Shown piece by piece: positions 27,233-36,232 of a DNA stretch of 64,000 nucleotides; position 1 is the stretch's first letter, and each line of letters starts with the position of its first letter. This DNA comes from Daejeonella sp. JGW-45 (lineage in GTDB: Bacteria > Bacteroidota > Bacteroidia > Sphingobacteriales > Sphingobacteriaceae), in NCBI RefSeq assembly GCF_029360805.1, contig NZ_JARKNC010000001.1, positions 124,001 through 188,000 of the forward strand, given 5' to 3'. The notes under the pieces were generated by a model that was given only the letters and a program-made list of their open reading frames with translations, had not been told where the DNA came from and did not search any database. The position numbers were made by a program, and so were the translations under genes.

Positions 27233-27235
27233 AAA

Positions 27236-27526
27236 ATGGGCCGCACAAATGACAAACCCCTCAAGGAGGCCATCGAACAAATGCTACAGGTATATAAACT
27301 GAGGCGCAAGTTTGATGAAACATCTCTTATCATCGCCTGGCCGGAGATGATGGGAAAGGCTGTCGCGAACCGCACTAAAGACATTTTCATACGCGACAGG
27401 AAATTGTTTATCCGGCTGGAGTCTGCTGTGATAAGAAATGACCTGATGATGATGCGCTCAAGCATTATCGAGAAAATGAACGAAAAAGCGGGAAGTAATA
27501 TTATCGACGATATCGTCCTGCTCTAG
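27236..27526 (+). CDS. DUF721 (DciA-like) protein
   Basis: The 96-residue protein is a minimal DUF721 domain: LKEAIEQMLQVYKLRRKFDE, then IIAWPEMMGKAVANRTKDIF, then LFIRLESAVIRNDLMMMRSS. In bacteria without DnaC or DnaI the DUF721 protein DciA loads or activates the replicative helicase; equivalence here is inferred. The core domain is present without the long N-terminal part of proteobacterial DciA. It lies downstream of recF and starts four bases after a 15-copy heptamer array, so its translation could depend on that array. Confidence 0.85.
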   Translation: MGRTNDKPLKEAIEQMLQVYKLRRKFDETSLIIAWPEMMGKAVANRTKDIFIRDRKLFIRLESAVIRNDLMMMRSSIIEKMNEKAGSNIIDDIVLL

Positions 27527-27533
27527 CTCTCAT

Positions 27534-27575
27534 ACTGATTACTGGTTACTGGTTACTGGTTACTGATCACTGATC
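27534..27575. repeat. Heptamer array, ACTGGTT type, between convergent genes
   Basis: Six units: ACTGATT, ACTGGTT three times, ACTGATC twice. It starts seven bases after the DUF721 stop and contains part of the TGA stop (27574-27576) of the convergent small membrane protein gene. Confidence 0.85.
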
Positions 27576-27771
27576 ACTTCGATCTGCCCAACCCGTTCTT
27601 CAACAAGAGGTAATACAGTACGGTCATAAAACAGGCTATTGAAAAGGCCTTGAGAACAAAAAGTCTGTCAAGTTTTGTATCCCAGCCTCCAATGTATGAG
27701 ATCATTCCTGGCACGATAAGCATCACAAGAAAAAAGATGACAAAACGGGGTTGATAGATCTTCATAGGCAT
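27574..27771 (-). CDS. Small two-segment membrane protein, 65 residues
   Basis: The protein has two hydrophobic stretches, FVIFFLVMLIVPGMISYIGG and LKAFSIACFMTVLYYLLLKN, with short polar ends. No family was recognised. An alternative start at 27765 (MKIYQPR) would drop two residues. It lies just downstream of the ndk terminator on the same strand, so it likely needs its own promoter. Its stop codon is part of a heptamer array. Confidence 0.55.
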   Translation of the reverse strand: MPMKIYQPRFVIFFLVMLIVPGMISYIGGWDTKLDRLFVLKAFSIACFMTVLYYLLLKNGLGRSK

Positions 27772-27780
27772 TGGGAAGAA

Positions 27781-27814
27781 ATCGTCACGGAAAGGCCAGC
27801 TGTTCCGTGACGAT
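27781..27814 (-). terminator. Terminator of ndk
   Basis: A perfect 12-bp stem ATCGTCACGGAA (27781-27792) / TTCCGTGACGAT (27803-27814) with a 10-nt loop lies 12 bp behind the ndk stop. On the ndk strand it ends in a weak T-rich run. Confidence 0.8.
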
Positions 27815-27825
27815 GTGTTTTGTTC

Positions 27826-28245
27826 TTAGAAACGTTCGAATGCTGTAAAGAAGAAGCTTCCTTCCAGTTCTGCGTTTTCGTCAGAATCCGATCCGTGAAC
27901 TGCATTTGCATCGATCGATTTTGCGTATTTATTACGGATAGTTCCCGGTTCTGCCTTTGACGGGTCAGTCGCGCCAATCAGCTTACGAAAATCTTCTACC
28001 GCATTGTCCTTCTCAAGGATTGCCGCTACAATAGGTCCTGACGACATAAAGCTGACAAGATCCTTAAAAAACGGGCGCTCACGGTGAATGCCGTAGAACT
28101 GGCCCGCAATCTCATCGCTTAAGCGGGTGTATTTTAAAGCAATAACTTTAAAGCCTCCCTTAATCATATCATCTAAAATAGCTCCGGTGTGGCCATTGGC
28201 TACAGCATCGGGCTTAATCATAGTAAAAGTTCTGTTCGTTGCCAT
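27826..28245 (-). CDS. ndk: Nucleoside diphosphate kinase
   Basis: Ndk transfers the gamma phosphate between nucleotides through a phosphohistidine. The 139-residue protein starts [15 protein letters not shown] and contains [23 protein letters not shown] and the active histidine in [12 protein letters not shown]. Length is typical. It has its own -7 box (28266-28274) and a strong terminator, so it is probably monocistronic. It is divergent from the NrnA-like gene. Confidence 0.97.
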   Translation of the reverse strand: MATNRTFTMIKPDAVANGHTGAILDDMIKGGFKVIALKYTRLSDEIAGQFYGIHRERPFFKDLVSFMSSGPIVAAILEKDNAVEDFRKLIGATDPSKAEPGTIRNKYAKSIDANAVHGSDSDENAELEGSFFFTAFERF

Positions 28246-28265
28246 TTTGGTATTTCAAATTTGCT

Positions 28266-28274
28266 GCAAAAGTA
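28266..28274 (-). promoter_or_regulatory. -7 promoter box of ndk
   Basis: The reverse strand reads TACTTTTGC, an exact -7 box 20 bp before the ndk start. Confidence 0.5.
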
Positions 28275-28337
28275 CTGCTAATAAATCAAAGGCTAAAGGA
28301 TTTTCCAAAATGAGCTGTATGAAATCAGTAATTTTGA

Positions 28338-28346
28338 TAGCTTTGC
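28338..28346 (+). promoter_or_regulatory. -7 promoter box of NrnA-like gene
   Basis: TAGCTTTGC is an exact TAnnTTTGC box ending 18 bp before the start codon of the DHH phosphoesterase. Confidence 0.5.
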
Positions 28347-28364
28347 ATTTCCTTTTTTATTTAC

Positions 28365-29375
28365 ATGTCAGAATTAGCCCCTCTTAAAGAGTTATTAGTT
28401 GAGCCAAAGCACATTGTGATTACAACACATCACAAGCCGGACGGTGATGCTATGGGCTCATCCCTGGGCTTATACAACTATCTGATCCAAAAAGGACATC
28501 ATGTACGGGTGATTACTCCTACGGATTACCCGGTATTCCTGCAGTGGCTGCCGAATAACCCCGATGTGATCATTTACACAGATAAACCGGCGGAATCCCA
28601 AGAACTGGTAGCACAGGCCGACATAATATTTTGCCTGGATTTTAACGCCTTATCGCGGATAAATGAACTGGGTGAATTTGTGAGGGCGTCGAAAGCCGTT
28701 AAGGTGATGATCGATCACCATCTGGAACCCGAAGGATTTGATGATTACCGCCATTGGACCATTAACGCGTGTGCAACTGCCCAACTCATCTATGATTTTA
28801 TAGTAAACATCATGGGTGAAGAAGGACTGATCAACAAGGATGTTGCAACTTGCCTGTATACCGGCATCATGACCGATTCAGGTTCTTTTCGCTTCCCCAC
28901 AACTACCGCCGCCGTTCATCACATCGTTGCCGACCTGATACAACATGGCGCAGAAAACTCCAGAATCCATCAGCTGGTGTACGATAATTTCGCAGAAAGC
29001 AGGTTGCGTTTTCTGGGACACGTCCTCCTTAATAAACTGGAAGTTTTTCCGGAATTTAATGCCGCTATTATCGTCATCCATAGTGAAGATCTAGACCGGT
29101 TCAATATCACCACCGGCGATACCGAGGGTATCGTCAATTATGCTCTTTCTATCAATGGCATTCGTTTGGCTGCCCTGATTATCGAACGCAAGGACAAGGT
29201 AAAGTTATCTCTCAGATCTACCGGCGATTTCCCTGCTAACGAGATCTGCAAGAAATATTTTAATGGCGGCGGACACAGGAATGCGGCGGGAGGCTTCTCT
29301 GATGAACCCATAGATGTTGTCAGACAAAAATTTAACAGTATCTTACCCGAATATAAAGCATTATTGATACAATAA
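28365..29375 (+). CDS. NrnA-like DHH/DHHA1 phosphoesterase (oligoribonuclease/pAp phosphatase)
   Basis: The 336-residue protein combines a DHH domain with a C-terminal DHHA1 domain. Metal-binding motifs are THHKPDGDAMGSSLG near residue 22, FCLDFNAL, MIDHHLEP (the DHH motif) and TDSGSFRFP. The substrate-binding GGGHRNAAGG lies near residue 305. Such proteins degrade short RNA oligomers (nanoRNA) and often dephosphorylate pAp. It is followed by the FKBP lipoprotein on the same strand after 52 bp. Confidence 0.93.
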   Translation: MSELAPLKELLVEPKHIVITTHHKPDGDAMGSSLGLYNYLIQKGHHVRVITPTDYPVFLQWLPNNPDVIIYTDKPAESQELVAQADIIFCLDFNALSRINELGEFVRASKAVKVMIDHHLEPEGFDDYRHWTINACATAQLIYDFIVNIMGEEGLINKDVATCLYTGIMTDSGSFRFPTTTAAVHHIVADLIQHGAENSRIHQLVYDNFAESRLRFLGHVLLNKLEVFPEFNAAIIVIHSEDLDRFNITTGDTEGIVNYALSINGIRLAALIIERKDKVKLSLRSTGDFPANEICKKYFNGGGHRNAAGGFSDEPIDVVRQKFNSILPEYKALLIQ

Positions 29376-29427
29376 GACATTGTAAATAACAGCAGAAAAC
29401 AAAAACAATTAATAACGACTAAACACA

Positions 29428-30375
29428 ATGAAGAAATTAGTAATCGTATTAGGTATTGCAGCAACGGCATTAACCGGCTGTAATAATTTTGAAAAAGGTG
29501 AGGGTGATATGCTCTATAAGATCCACACCGACAAGGGTGGCGAAACGATCAAAGAGGGCGACTTTGTAGTTTTTGGGGTGATTGAGAAAACGGAAGGCGA
29601 TTCCGTATTATACAGTTCATACGATTATGACCGCCCTTCATTAACTGTTAAGGAAAAATCGATCTTTAAGGGAGATTTTGCTGCTGCTCTGGGTCTTTTA
29701 AGTGAGGGCGACAGTGCAACGTTTAAGCTTAATGTTGATTCAATGGTCTTAAAAATGGGGCGTCCTCAGCCTGCTGATACAACCGCTAAGTATTTGGTAT
29801 ATACTCTTAAAATTGATAAAGTTATCCCTAAAGGCAATTTAACCGATAGCATTTTCCGTACAAAGATCGACGAATTCCTGAAAGCCGAAATGGATAAGGC
29901 AAAAAGCAGCGAAGGTGCGAAGATCAAATCATACGTTTCTGCCAAAGGCCTGAAAACAACAGTTAGTCCTTCAGGATTAAACTATGTTATCTCAAAACCA
30001 GGCAGTGGTCCTAAAGCTAATCCCGGCGATACCATCGTTGTAAATTATACCGGATCTTTCCTAAGCGGAAAGGTGTTTGACAGCAGCCTGGCAGATGTTG
30101 CCAAGAAAAGCGGCACCTTCAATCCGCAACGTCCGTACGAACCGCTTAAAATGCCGGTCGGATTACAGGGCTCTATTCCTGGATTTGAAGAAGGTTTATT
30201 GCTGCTTCCTAAAGGTGGTAAAGCAACATTGATCCTGCCTTCACAGCTCGCATATGGCGAACAAGGCAACCAGGGTATTCCGCCGTTCACTCCGCTGGTA
30301 TTTGAAATTGAAATGGTTAATATCATTCCTGCAAAACCCGGATCAGCAATGATACCTGCTCCACCACAGCAATAA
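29428..30375 (+). CDS. FKBP-type peptidyl-prolyl isomerase lipoprotein
   Basis: The 315-residue protein begins MKKLVIVLGIAATALTGC, a lipoprotein signal with cysteine 18 as the acylation site. The C-terminal 115 residues form an FKBP domain: PGDTIVVNYTGSFLSGKVFDSS, IPGFEEGLLLLPKGGKATLI and LAYGEQGNQGIPPFTPLVFE. The middle portion has no clear domain. It should assist protein folding in the periplasm. A strong bidirectional terminator follows. Confidence 0.92.
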   Translation: MKKLVIVLGIAATALTGCNNFEKGEGDMLYKIHTDKGGETIKEGDFVVFGVIEKTEGDSVLYSSYDYDRPSLTVKEKSIFKGDFAAALGLLSEGDSATFKLNVDSMVLKMGRPQPADTTAKYLVYTLKIDKVIPKGNLTDSIFRTKIDEFLKAEMDKAKSSEGAKIKSYVSAKGLKTTVSPSGLNYVISKPGSGPKANPGDTIVVNYTGSFLSGKVFDSSLADVAKKSGTFNPQRPYEPLKMPVGLQGSIPGFEEGLLLLPKGGKATLILPSQLAYGEQGNQGIPPFTPLVFEIEMVNIIPAKPGSAMIPAPPQQ

Positions 30376-30391
30376 GCACACATAACTATAC

Positions 30392-30428
30392 AAAAAAGCC
30401 CTTTCAGAAATTCTGGAAGGGCTTTTTT
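30392..30428. terminator. Bidirectional terminator after FKBP gene
   Basis: AAAAAAGCCCTT and AAGGGCTTTTTT form a long stem, extended by CAGAA/TTCTG, between the FKBP and bshA genes, which converge. It has A and T runs on both sides and can act in either direction. Confidence 0.9.
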
Positions 30429-30601
30429 GTATTTGAATTATCTGTGGCGAGGTGCGAGCCCCGCTCTCATTGCATAGCTACCATGTGCCCACAACTATTG
30501 CCAAGCGGTGTGACTTTAATTATATCTCTGTTCAACCCGAAACGTCGCACGTGGACATTACTTGCAACAGAGGGCTTCAATCAATGATCAAAATGTCTGA
30601 A

Positions 30602-31735
30602 TCAGGATTTGAATTGTTCGATCACTTCCCGGTAATACTCCTCGTAGATCGGTAATATTAATCCCAGGTCAAATTCATGCGCACGTTTCAATGCTCCTTC
30701 TTTGAACTCAGCCAAGCGCTTATCATCCTTTAGGATATAGATCGAATGCTCGGCCATTGCATCGATATCTCCTACATTATCCATAAAACCAGTTACGCCA
30801 TTTATATTTAACTCCGGCAAACCGCCGGCATTTGATGTAATGACAGGAACTTTGCAAGCCATAGCCTCTAAGGCGGCCAGCCCAAAGCTCTCTGACTCGG
30901 AAGGCATGATAAACAGGTCTGACACCGAAAGTATTTCTTCCACCGCATCCTGTTTTCCTAAAAACCGTACGTTCTCAGAAATCTCAAGATCGCGGCATAA
31001 TTGTTCACAATACACGCGGTCGGGTCCGTCGCCCACCATTAACAGCTTCGAGGGGATCTCCTTTTGAATCTTCTCGAAGATATGTATCACATCCTGAGTA
31101 CGTTTTACCTTTCTGAAGTTGGAGGTATGGATAATGATACGTTCATTATTAGGCGCTATGGCAATTTTAAAGTGATCTTTGGCCTTGAGGCTGAACCGGC
31201 TCATATCAATGAAGTTCGGAATCACTTTAATGTCCTTGCAAATATCAAAATGCTTGTAGGTATCGTCTTTAAGGTCCTCGGAAACTGCTGTTACGCCGTC
31301 AGACTGGTTGATTGAGAAAGTTACTACAGGCTTATACGTAGGATCTTTTCCCACTAAAGTGATATCGGTTCCATGCAGGGTTGTTACAACCGGCACATGA
31401 ATGCCATAAGTGGCAAGTATCTGCTTAGCCATAAAAGCTGCCGAGGCATGCGGAATAGCATAATGAACATGCAGCAGGTCCAATTTTTCAAACCTTACCA
31501 CATCGACCAGCTTGCTCGCAAGGGCCAGTTCATATGGCGGATAATCAAACAGTGGATAATTAGAAACGGAAACCTCGTGATAAAACAGGTTAGCAGAGAA
31601 AAAATCCAACCGCGCAGGCTGCCGGTAGGTAATGAAATGCACCTGGTGGCCATTATCTGCCAATGCCTTACCTAGCTCCGTAGCTACAACCCCGCTACCT
31701 CCAAAAGTGGGATAACATACAATTCCAATTTTCAT
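30602..31735 (-). CDS. bshA: N-acetyl-alpha-D-glucosaminyl L-malate synthase BshA
   Basis: BshA joins UDP-GlcNAc to L-malate, the first step of bacillithiol synthesis. The 377-residue GT4-type glycosyltransferase starts MKIGIVCYPTFGGSGVVATE, has LLHVHYAIPHASAA near residue 95, STLHGTDITLVGKDPT-type substrate block, and ends with the ESESFGLAALEAMA nucleotide-sugar motif. All are close to the BshA subfamily. bshB and bshC are not in the window. The start lies five bases after a near-consensus -7 box (TTACTTTG at 31741-31748), suggesting a leaderless message. Confidence 0.93.
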   Translation of the reverse strand: MKIGIVCYPTFGGSGVVATELGKALADNGHQVHFITYRQPARLDFFSANLFYHEVSVSNYPLFDYPPYELALASKLVDVVRFEKLDLLHVHYAIPHASAAFMAKQILATYGIHVPVVTTLHGTDITLVGKDPTYKPVVTFSINQSDGVTAVSEDLKDDTYKHFDICKDIKVIPNFIDMSRFSLKAKDHFKIAIAPNNERIIIHTSNFRKVKRTQDVIHIFEKIQKEIPSKLLMVGDGPDRVYCEQLCRDLEISENVRFLGKQDAVEEILSVSDLFIMPSESESFGLAALEAMACKVPVITSNAGGLPELNINGVTGFMDNVGDIDAMAEHSIYILKDDKRLAEFKEGALKRAHEFDLGLILPIYEEYYREVIEQFKS

Positions 31736-31839
31736 TGATGCAAAGTAAATTGAATAAAAGGAGATAAGTGTTAATATTATGTAAGAATGCTGTATGTGAG
31801 CAAAGAATTAACACACATCAGAATTAATCAGGCATCTTC

Positions 31840-33465
31840 CTACCGGGAATAAACATTCTCTCCGTTTACAAAGGTCTTTAAAACCTTCACATCGAATAAG
31901 CTGCTGCCATCCGCGTGCATGATATCCTGCTCAAGGATGACAAAATCTGCGAACTTGCCCTTTTCAATACTGCCCTTTTCCTTCTCCTCAAAGTTTCCTT
32001 TGGCCGCCCATATCGTCATTCCGCGTATTGCCTCCTCGCGACTCAGGGCGTTCTCAACCTGATAACCTTCCGCAGGATACCCCTTCATATCTTTCCTTAC
32101 TACTGCGGCATAAAATGTATACATGGGGTTAATGTTCTCGACAGGAAAATCGGTTCCAAGAACGATCCAGCCGTTCTGGTCCAGCAGCTGTTTAAAAGCA
32201 TAAGCTCCTTTTACGCGCTCAGGACCAAGCCGCTCGCCAGCCCAGTACATATCAGACGTGGCATGAGTGCTCTGCACAGATGGTATTACGTTATTCTCGC
32301 CAAACAGCCTGAAATCTGCCTTGTTAATTACCTGCGCGTGCTCTATCCTCCATCTCTGGTCGTTTTTACCCTTAAGTACCTTTGCATACACATTCAGTAT
32401 TTCCCGGTTTGCCGAGTCGCCTATAGCATGGGTATTCATTTGGAATCCTTTACTGGCCAGCTGCTGAGCAAGCTCGGTATAATGCTGCTTATCCCTTAAC
32501 AGAAAACCTGAAGACGAGGGCTTGTCGCTATAGGGCTCCAACAAGCAAGCACCTCTTGATCCCAGCGCACCATCTGCAAATACTTTGAAAGATCTTACGT
32601 TCAGCCTGTCAGTCTTGACAGCGCCCCGTTTGAACAAATAATCAATATTGGCTTTATTGTCAGACAGCATCCCGTACACCCGCATTTTAAGCTTACCATC
32701 CTTTTGCATCTGTTCCAGGGTTCCCACAAGCTGGTGGCCTATTCCGCAGTCCGTCACGGTTGTCAGCCCTACCGCAAAGCAATTCTTCTGAGCATCCAAA
32801 AGCGCTTTTTCGATTTGCTCCTTCCCCGAATCAGGAATTTTGGAATATACCAGGCGTTCGGCATTATCAACTAAAATACCTGTAAGCTTACCATCAATAG
32901 TTTCTACTTCACCGCCGCTAACTACCTGGCCCGGCTTTACGCCAGCCAGGTCAAGAGCCGCCTTATTTGCAATTGAAGCGTGCCCGTCTACGCGCGACAA
33001 CATTACCGGCCGGTCCGGAAACAACTCATTGAGTTTTTGGTTATCAGGAAAATCCTTTACTTCCCAGTCATTCTGGTCCCAGCCATTCCCAACTATCCAT
33101 CCCTGGCTATTTTCTTTTGAGAAGGCCAGCAGCCTGCCTAATATTTCCTCCCAGCTTTTAGTGCCGGTCAAATCCACGTTTTGCAGACCCTCGCCGTAGG
33201 AATAAAAATGCGAATGTCCATCAATAAATCCCGGGTAAACAGCCTTACCGCCGGCATCGATCTTCTCTCCCGAGTATTTCCCAAGCAAATCGGCGGAAGT
33301 TCCTACTTCGAGGATCTTCCCGTCCTTCACAGCGAACGCCTCAGCGACAGAGAATTTTTCGTCGACAGTGTAAACTTTTGCGTTGTGGACTATAAGATCG
33401 GCCTTTTGCTGGCTGTTACAAGCGTATAAGAAATAAACACTTAATAGCAGAAGATAATTTCTCAT
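31840..33465 (-). CDS. YtcJ-like amidohydrolase lipoprotein
   Basis: The 541-residue protein starts with a lipoprotein signal ending LYAC. The amidohydrolase 3 fold follows: ADLIVHNAKVYTVDE, then FIDGHSHFYSYGEGL with the metal-binding HxH, DGALGSRGACLLEPY, and NTHAIGDSANREIL, plus LGTDFPVENINP. It is likely a metal-dependent hydrolase of the YtcJ group, whose substrates are unknown. It lies alone, divergent from mutL. Confidence 0.9.
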   Translation of the reverse strand: MRNYLLLLSVYFLYACNSQQKADLIVHNAKVYTVDEKFSVAEAFAVKDGKILEVGTSADLLGKYSGEKIDAGGKAVYPGFIDGHSHFYSYGEGLQNVDLTGTKSWEEILGRLLAFSKENSQGWIVGNGWDQNDWEVKDFPDNQKLNELFPDRPVMLSRVDGHASIANKAALDLAGVKPGQVVSGGEVETIDGKLTGILVDNAERLVYSKIPDSGKEQIEKALLDAQKNCFAVGLTTVTDCGIGHQLVGTLEQMQKDGKLKMRVYGMLSDNKANIDYLFKRGAVKTDRLNVRSFKVFADGALGSRGACLLEPYSDKPSSSGFLLRDKQHYTELAQQLASKGFQMNTHAIGDSANREILNVYAKVLKGKNDQRWRIEHAQVINKADFRLFGENNVIPSVQSTHATSDMYWAGERLGPERVKGAYAFKQLLDQNGWIVLGTDFPVENINPMYTFYAAVVRKDMKGYPAEGYQVENALSREEAIRGMTIWAAKGNFEEKEKGSIEKGKFADFVILEQDIMHADGSSLFDVKVLKTFVNGENVYSR

Positions 33466-33626
33466 GAAAATTGGGATTGAAACCGTAAATATAACTATCC
33501 CGACGAGAAAAGATTAAAACACCTTATCTTTAGACTCTGAAATCAGCCGGTCAGATCGTTTGAAGACCCTTCAGTATCGGCATGGCTGACCAGAAGATAA
33601 TAACCATAAAATCAAAGAGGAATAAT

Positions 33627-35480
33627 TTGTCTGATATAATACAGCTCTTACCTGATTCTGTTGCCAATCAAATTGCAGCGGGAGAGGTAGTGCAAAGACC
33701 CGCATCGGCTCTTAAGGAACTGATTGAAAATGCTGTTGATTCAGGTGCAGATAAGATTCAGGTCATCGTAAAAGATGCTGGTAAATCTCTAATCCAGGTA
33801 ATTGACAACGGCTGCGGCATGAGCATTACCGATGCACGTATGTGTTTTGAGCGGCACGCTACTTCGAAGATCCGTAAGGCAGAAGATCTCTTTGCCATCC
33901 GCACGATGGGTTTCAGGGGAGAGGCAATGGCTTCAATAGCAGCTATTGCGCAGGTGGAATTAAAAACCCGCCGGCATGAAGACGAGCTTGGCACCTGCGT
34001 CCGGATCGAGGGTTCTGAGGTTTTAAGCCAGGAGCCGGTTTCTTCGACGCCGGGAACAAGTATCAGCGTTAAGAATCTCTTTTACAATACACCCGCCCGG
34101 AGAAACTTCCTAAAGGGCAACCCCGTCGAAATGCGTCATATTAACGACGAATTCCAGCGGGTGGCACTAGCTAACCCCCAAATATTCTTCACCCTGCATC
34201 ATGACAACAACGAAGTTTACCACCTGCCGCCGGGAAGTTTAAAACAGCGGATTATCCACCTTTTCGGCAATGCTTACAACCAAAAGTTGGTTCCGGTAGA
34301 AGAGGCTACAAGCATCATTGAGCTTAAGGGTTATATAGGCAAGCCTGAATTTGCGAAGAAAACCAGAGGCGAACAGTTTTTCTTTGTTAACAACCGTTAT
34401 ATCCGTGATCCCTATCTTAATCACGCCGTGTTAAACGCTTACGAAGAAGTGCTTGCACCGGATAGTTATCCGCTGTATGTTTTGTTTATCGATATCGATC
34501 CGTCTAACATCGACATCAATGTGCATCCCACAAAAACTGAAATAAAGTATCTGGATGAAAAGGCGATGTACGCGATTATCCGCTCGGCCGTAAAACGGTC
34601 GCTTGGTAAATACAATATAAGCCCTACTTTAGACTTTAACCAGGAAACTGGCTTCAGCCAGATGATAACGCCCAAAGCACAGGAAGATATAGTGCCACCA
34701 CAAATAAGCTTTAACCCCAACTTTAATCCCTTCAGCCCCGCAAGGAACGAACGTAAGATCCCGTTCCTGAGAAGTACCGGGGAAGAAAGACAAAGTGTCG
34801 CAAAAAACTGGGGCTCACTTTACGAGATCGTCCAACCCGAATCCAGGCAGGAGAAATTCAACTTACCCGGACACCGTGATGTAGAAATTGAAAATCAAAG
34901 CCTGCAGTCGTCAGGAAAACAGATCTTTCAACTGCACAATCGTTTTATCATCTCGCAAATCAAATCGGGGTTTATGCTTATTGACCAGCAGGCGGCTCAC
35001 GAGAGAATCCTTTACGAGCGCTTCGCCCAGCAGCTTGAAAGCAGGCAGGGGGCAAGCCAGCAGAGCCTGTTCCCGCAAACCGTTACGCTGAATGGCTCTG
35101 ATCTCGAACTGGTTAAAGATCTCCTGCCTGATATACAGTCTCTCGGATTCCAGATCAGGGAGTTTGGTAAAAACACCGTAATCATCGAGGGCATTCCTGC
35201 TGATATCGGACCCAACATCAGCGAAGTGGAAATGCTTGAACATCTTATTGAAGGCTTTAAAAATAATCAAAGTGCCCTGAAATTAAATAAAAGGGACAGT
35301 CTGGCACGCGCATTGGCACGTAATACAGCAATAAAAGCAGGGACAGCGCTCTCGGGCGAAGAAATGAATATTCTTATTGACGAGCTTTTTGCGTGCGAAA
35401 CACCTAATACATCGTTGAGCGGAAAGCCGGTAATAAGCACCTTTACGATAGAAGAACTAACACAACGATTTGAAAAATAG
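33627..35480 (+). CDS. mutL: DNA mismatch repair protein MutL
   Basis: MutL couples MutS mismatch recognition to strand removal. N-terminal GHKL ATPase motifs are LKELIENAVDSGAD, DNGCGM and TMGFRGEAMASI, and the C-terminal dimerisation domain contains DQQAAHERILYE. That motif matches the DQHAxxExxxxE endonuclease motif except for Gln in place of His. The TTG at 33627, preceded by AGAGG, was chosen because the family starts at SDIIQLLPD; an ATG at 33582 would add 15 residues. The rhomboid operon follows 14 bp later. Confidence 0.95.
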   Translation: MSDIIQLLPDSVANQIAAGEVVQRPASALKELIENAVDSGADKIQVIVKDAGKSLIQVIDNGCGMSITDARMCFERHATSKIRKAEDLFAIRTMGFRGEAMASIAAIAQVELKTRRHEDELGTCVRIEGSEVLSQEPVSSTPGTSISVKNLFYNTPARRNFLKGNPVEMRHINDEFQRVALANPQIFFTLHHDNNEVYHLPPGSLKQRIIHLFGNAYNQKLVPVEEATSIIELKGYIGKPEFAKKTRGEQFFFVNNRYIRDPYLNHAVLNAYEEVLAPDSYPLYVLFIDIDPSNIDINVHPTKTEIKYLDEKAMYAIIRSAVKRSLGKYNISPTLDFNQETGFSQMITPKAQEDIVPPQISFNPNFNPFSPARNERKIPFLRSTGEERQSVAKNWGSLYEIVQPESRQEKFNLPGHRDVEIENQSLQSSGKQIFQLHNRFIISQIKSGFMLIDQQAAHERILYERFAQQLESRQGASQQSLFPQTVTLNGSDLELVKDLLPDIQSLGFQIREFGKNTVIIEGIPADIGPNISEVEMLEHLIEGFKNNQSALKLNKRDSLARALARNTAIKAGTALSGEEMNILIDELFACETPNTSLSGKPVISTFTIEELTQRFEK

Positions 35481-35494
35481 CACTGAACTGCATT

Positions 35495-36232
35495 ATGAAT
35501 CCACTTGCTAATATCCCCCCTGTAGTCAAGAACCTGCTTATCATCAATGTCATATTTTATATCGCCATGATGATGTTTGGCGCGCAGGAAATGACGAATC
35601 TGCTTGGGGTACACTACTTTGACAGTCCTGATTTCCGGATCTGGCAGGTGGTAACCTATATGTTTATGCATAGCCACCAGTCGCTATTCCATATTATGTT
35701 TAACATGTTCGCCTTATATTCTTTCGGAACCACCCTGGAGTATGTAATGGGCTCCAAACGATTCCTTAACTTTTACCTGCTGACGGGGCTGGGCGCTCTT
35801 GCTCTACAGATGATGGTTCAGGGACTCGAAGTGTACAGCGTAACGGGAAGCTTTACCCACAATGGCCTGCTCGTGATCGACAAAGTTACAGGCGCCATGT
35901 CATACAACCCGCAGGTGCTCAATCCCGACCAGGTAGCAAAGCTGGGCGGCGTGTATGCTTCGACGATGGTTGGTGCATCAGGTGCAGTTTTTGGGTTATT
36001 AATAGCATTCGTTGTATTGTTCCCGAATGTAGAACTGATGATTATGTTTATTCCGGTCCCCATTAAGGCTAAATACATCATTCCTGCGTATATACTTTTA
36101 GAACTATTCTTAGGTGTAAAACAAGCAGAGGGAGACTCCGTAGCCCACTTTGCACATTTGGGCGGAGCTTTATTTGGGTTTATCTTAGTAAAACTATGGG
36201 GCCTCCGCCGCAACGACCGTTTCTATGAATAA
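35495..36232 (+). CDS. Rhomboid family intramembrane serine protease
   Basis: The 245-residue protein has about six membrane segments. Catalytic residues are recognisable: HSHQSLFHIMFNMFALYSFG near residue 60, serine in GASGAVFGLL (near 165), and histidine in HFAHLGGALFGF (near 220). These make a complete rhomboid dyad. A loop of about 45 residues between segments is longer than in minimal rhomboids. The gene starts 14 bp after mutL and overlaps the next rhomboid gene by eight bases. Confidence 0.93.
   Translation: MNPLANIPPVVKNLLIINVIFYIAMMMFGAQEMTNLLGVHYFDSPDFRIWQVVTYMFMHSHQSLFHIMFNMFALYSFGTTLEYVMGSKRFLNFYLLTGLGALALQMMVQGLEVYSVTGSFTHNGLLVIDKVTGAMSYNPQVLNPDQVAKLGGVYASTMVGASGAVFGLLIAFVVLFPNVELMIMFIPVPIKAKYIIPAYILLELFLGVKQAEGDSVAHFAHLGGALFGFILVKLWGLRRNDRFYE

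Noticed and set aside
27120-27302. Frame running through the TTACCGA array (repeated ITDYRLP)
   Set aside because: It is only a translation of the 7-bp repeat, ends inside DciA in another frame, and has no family resemblance.
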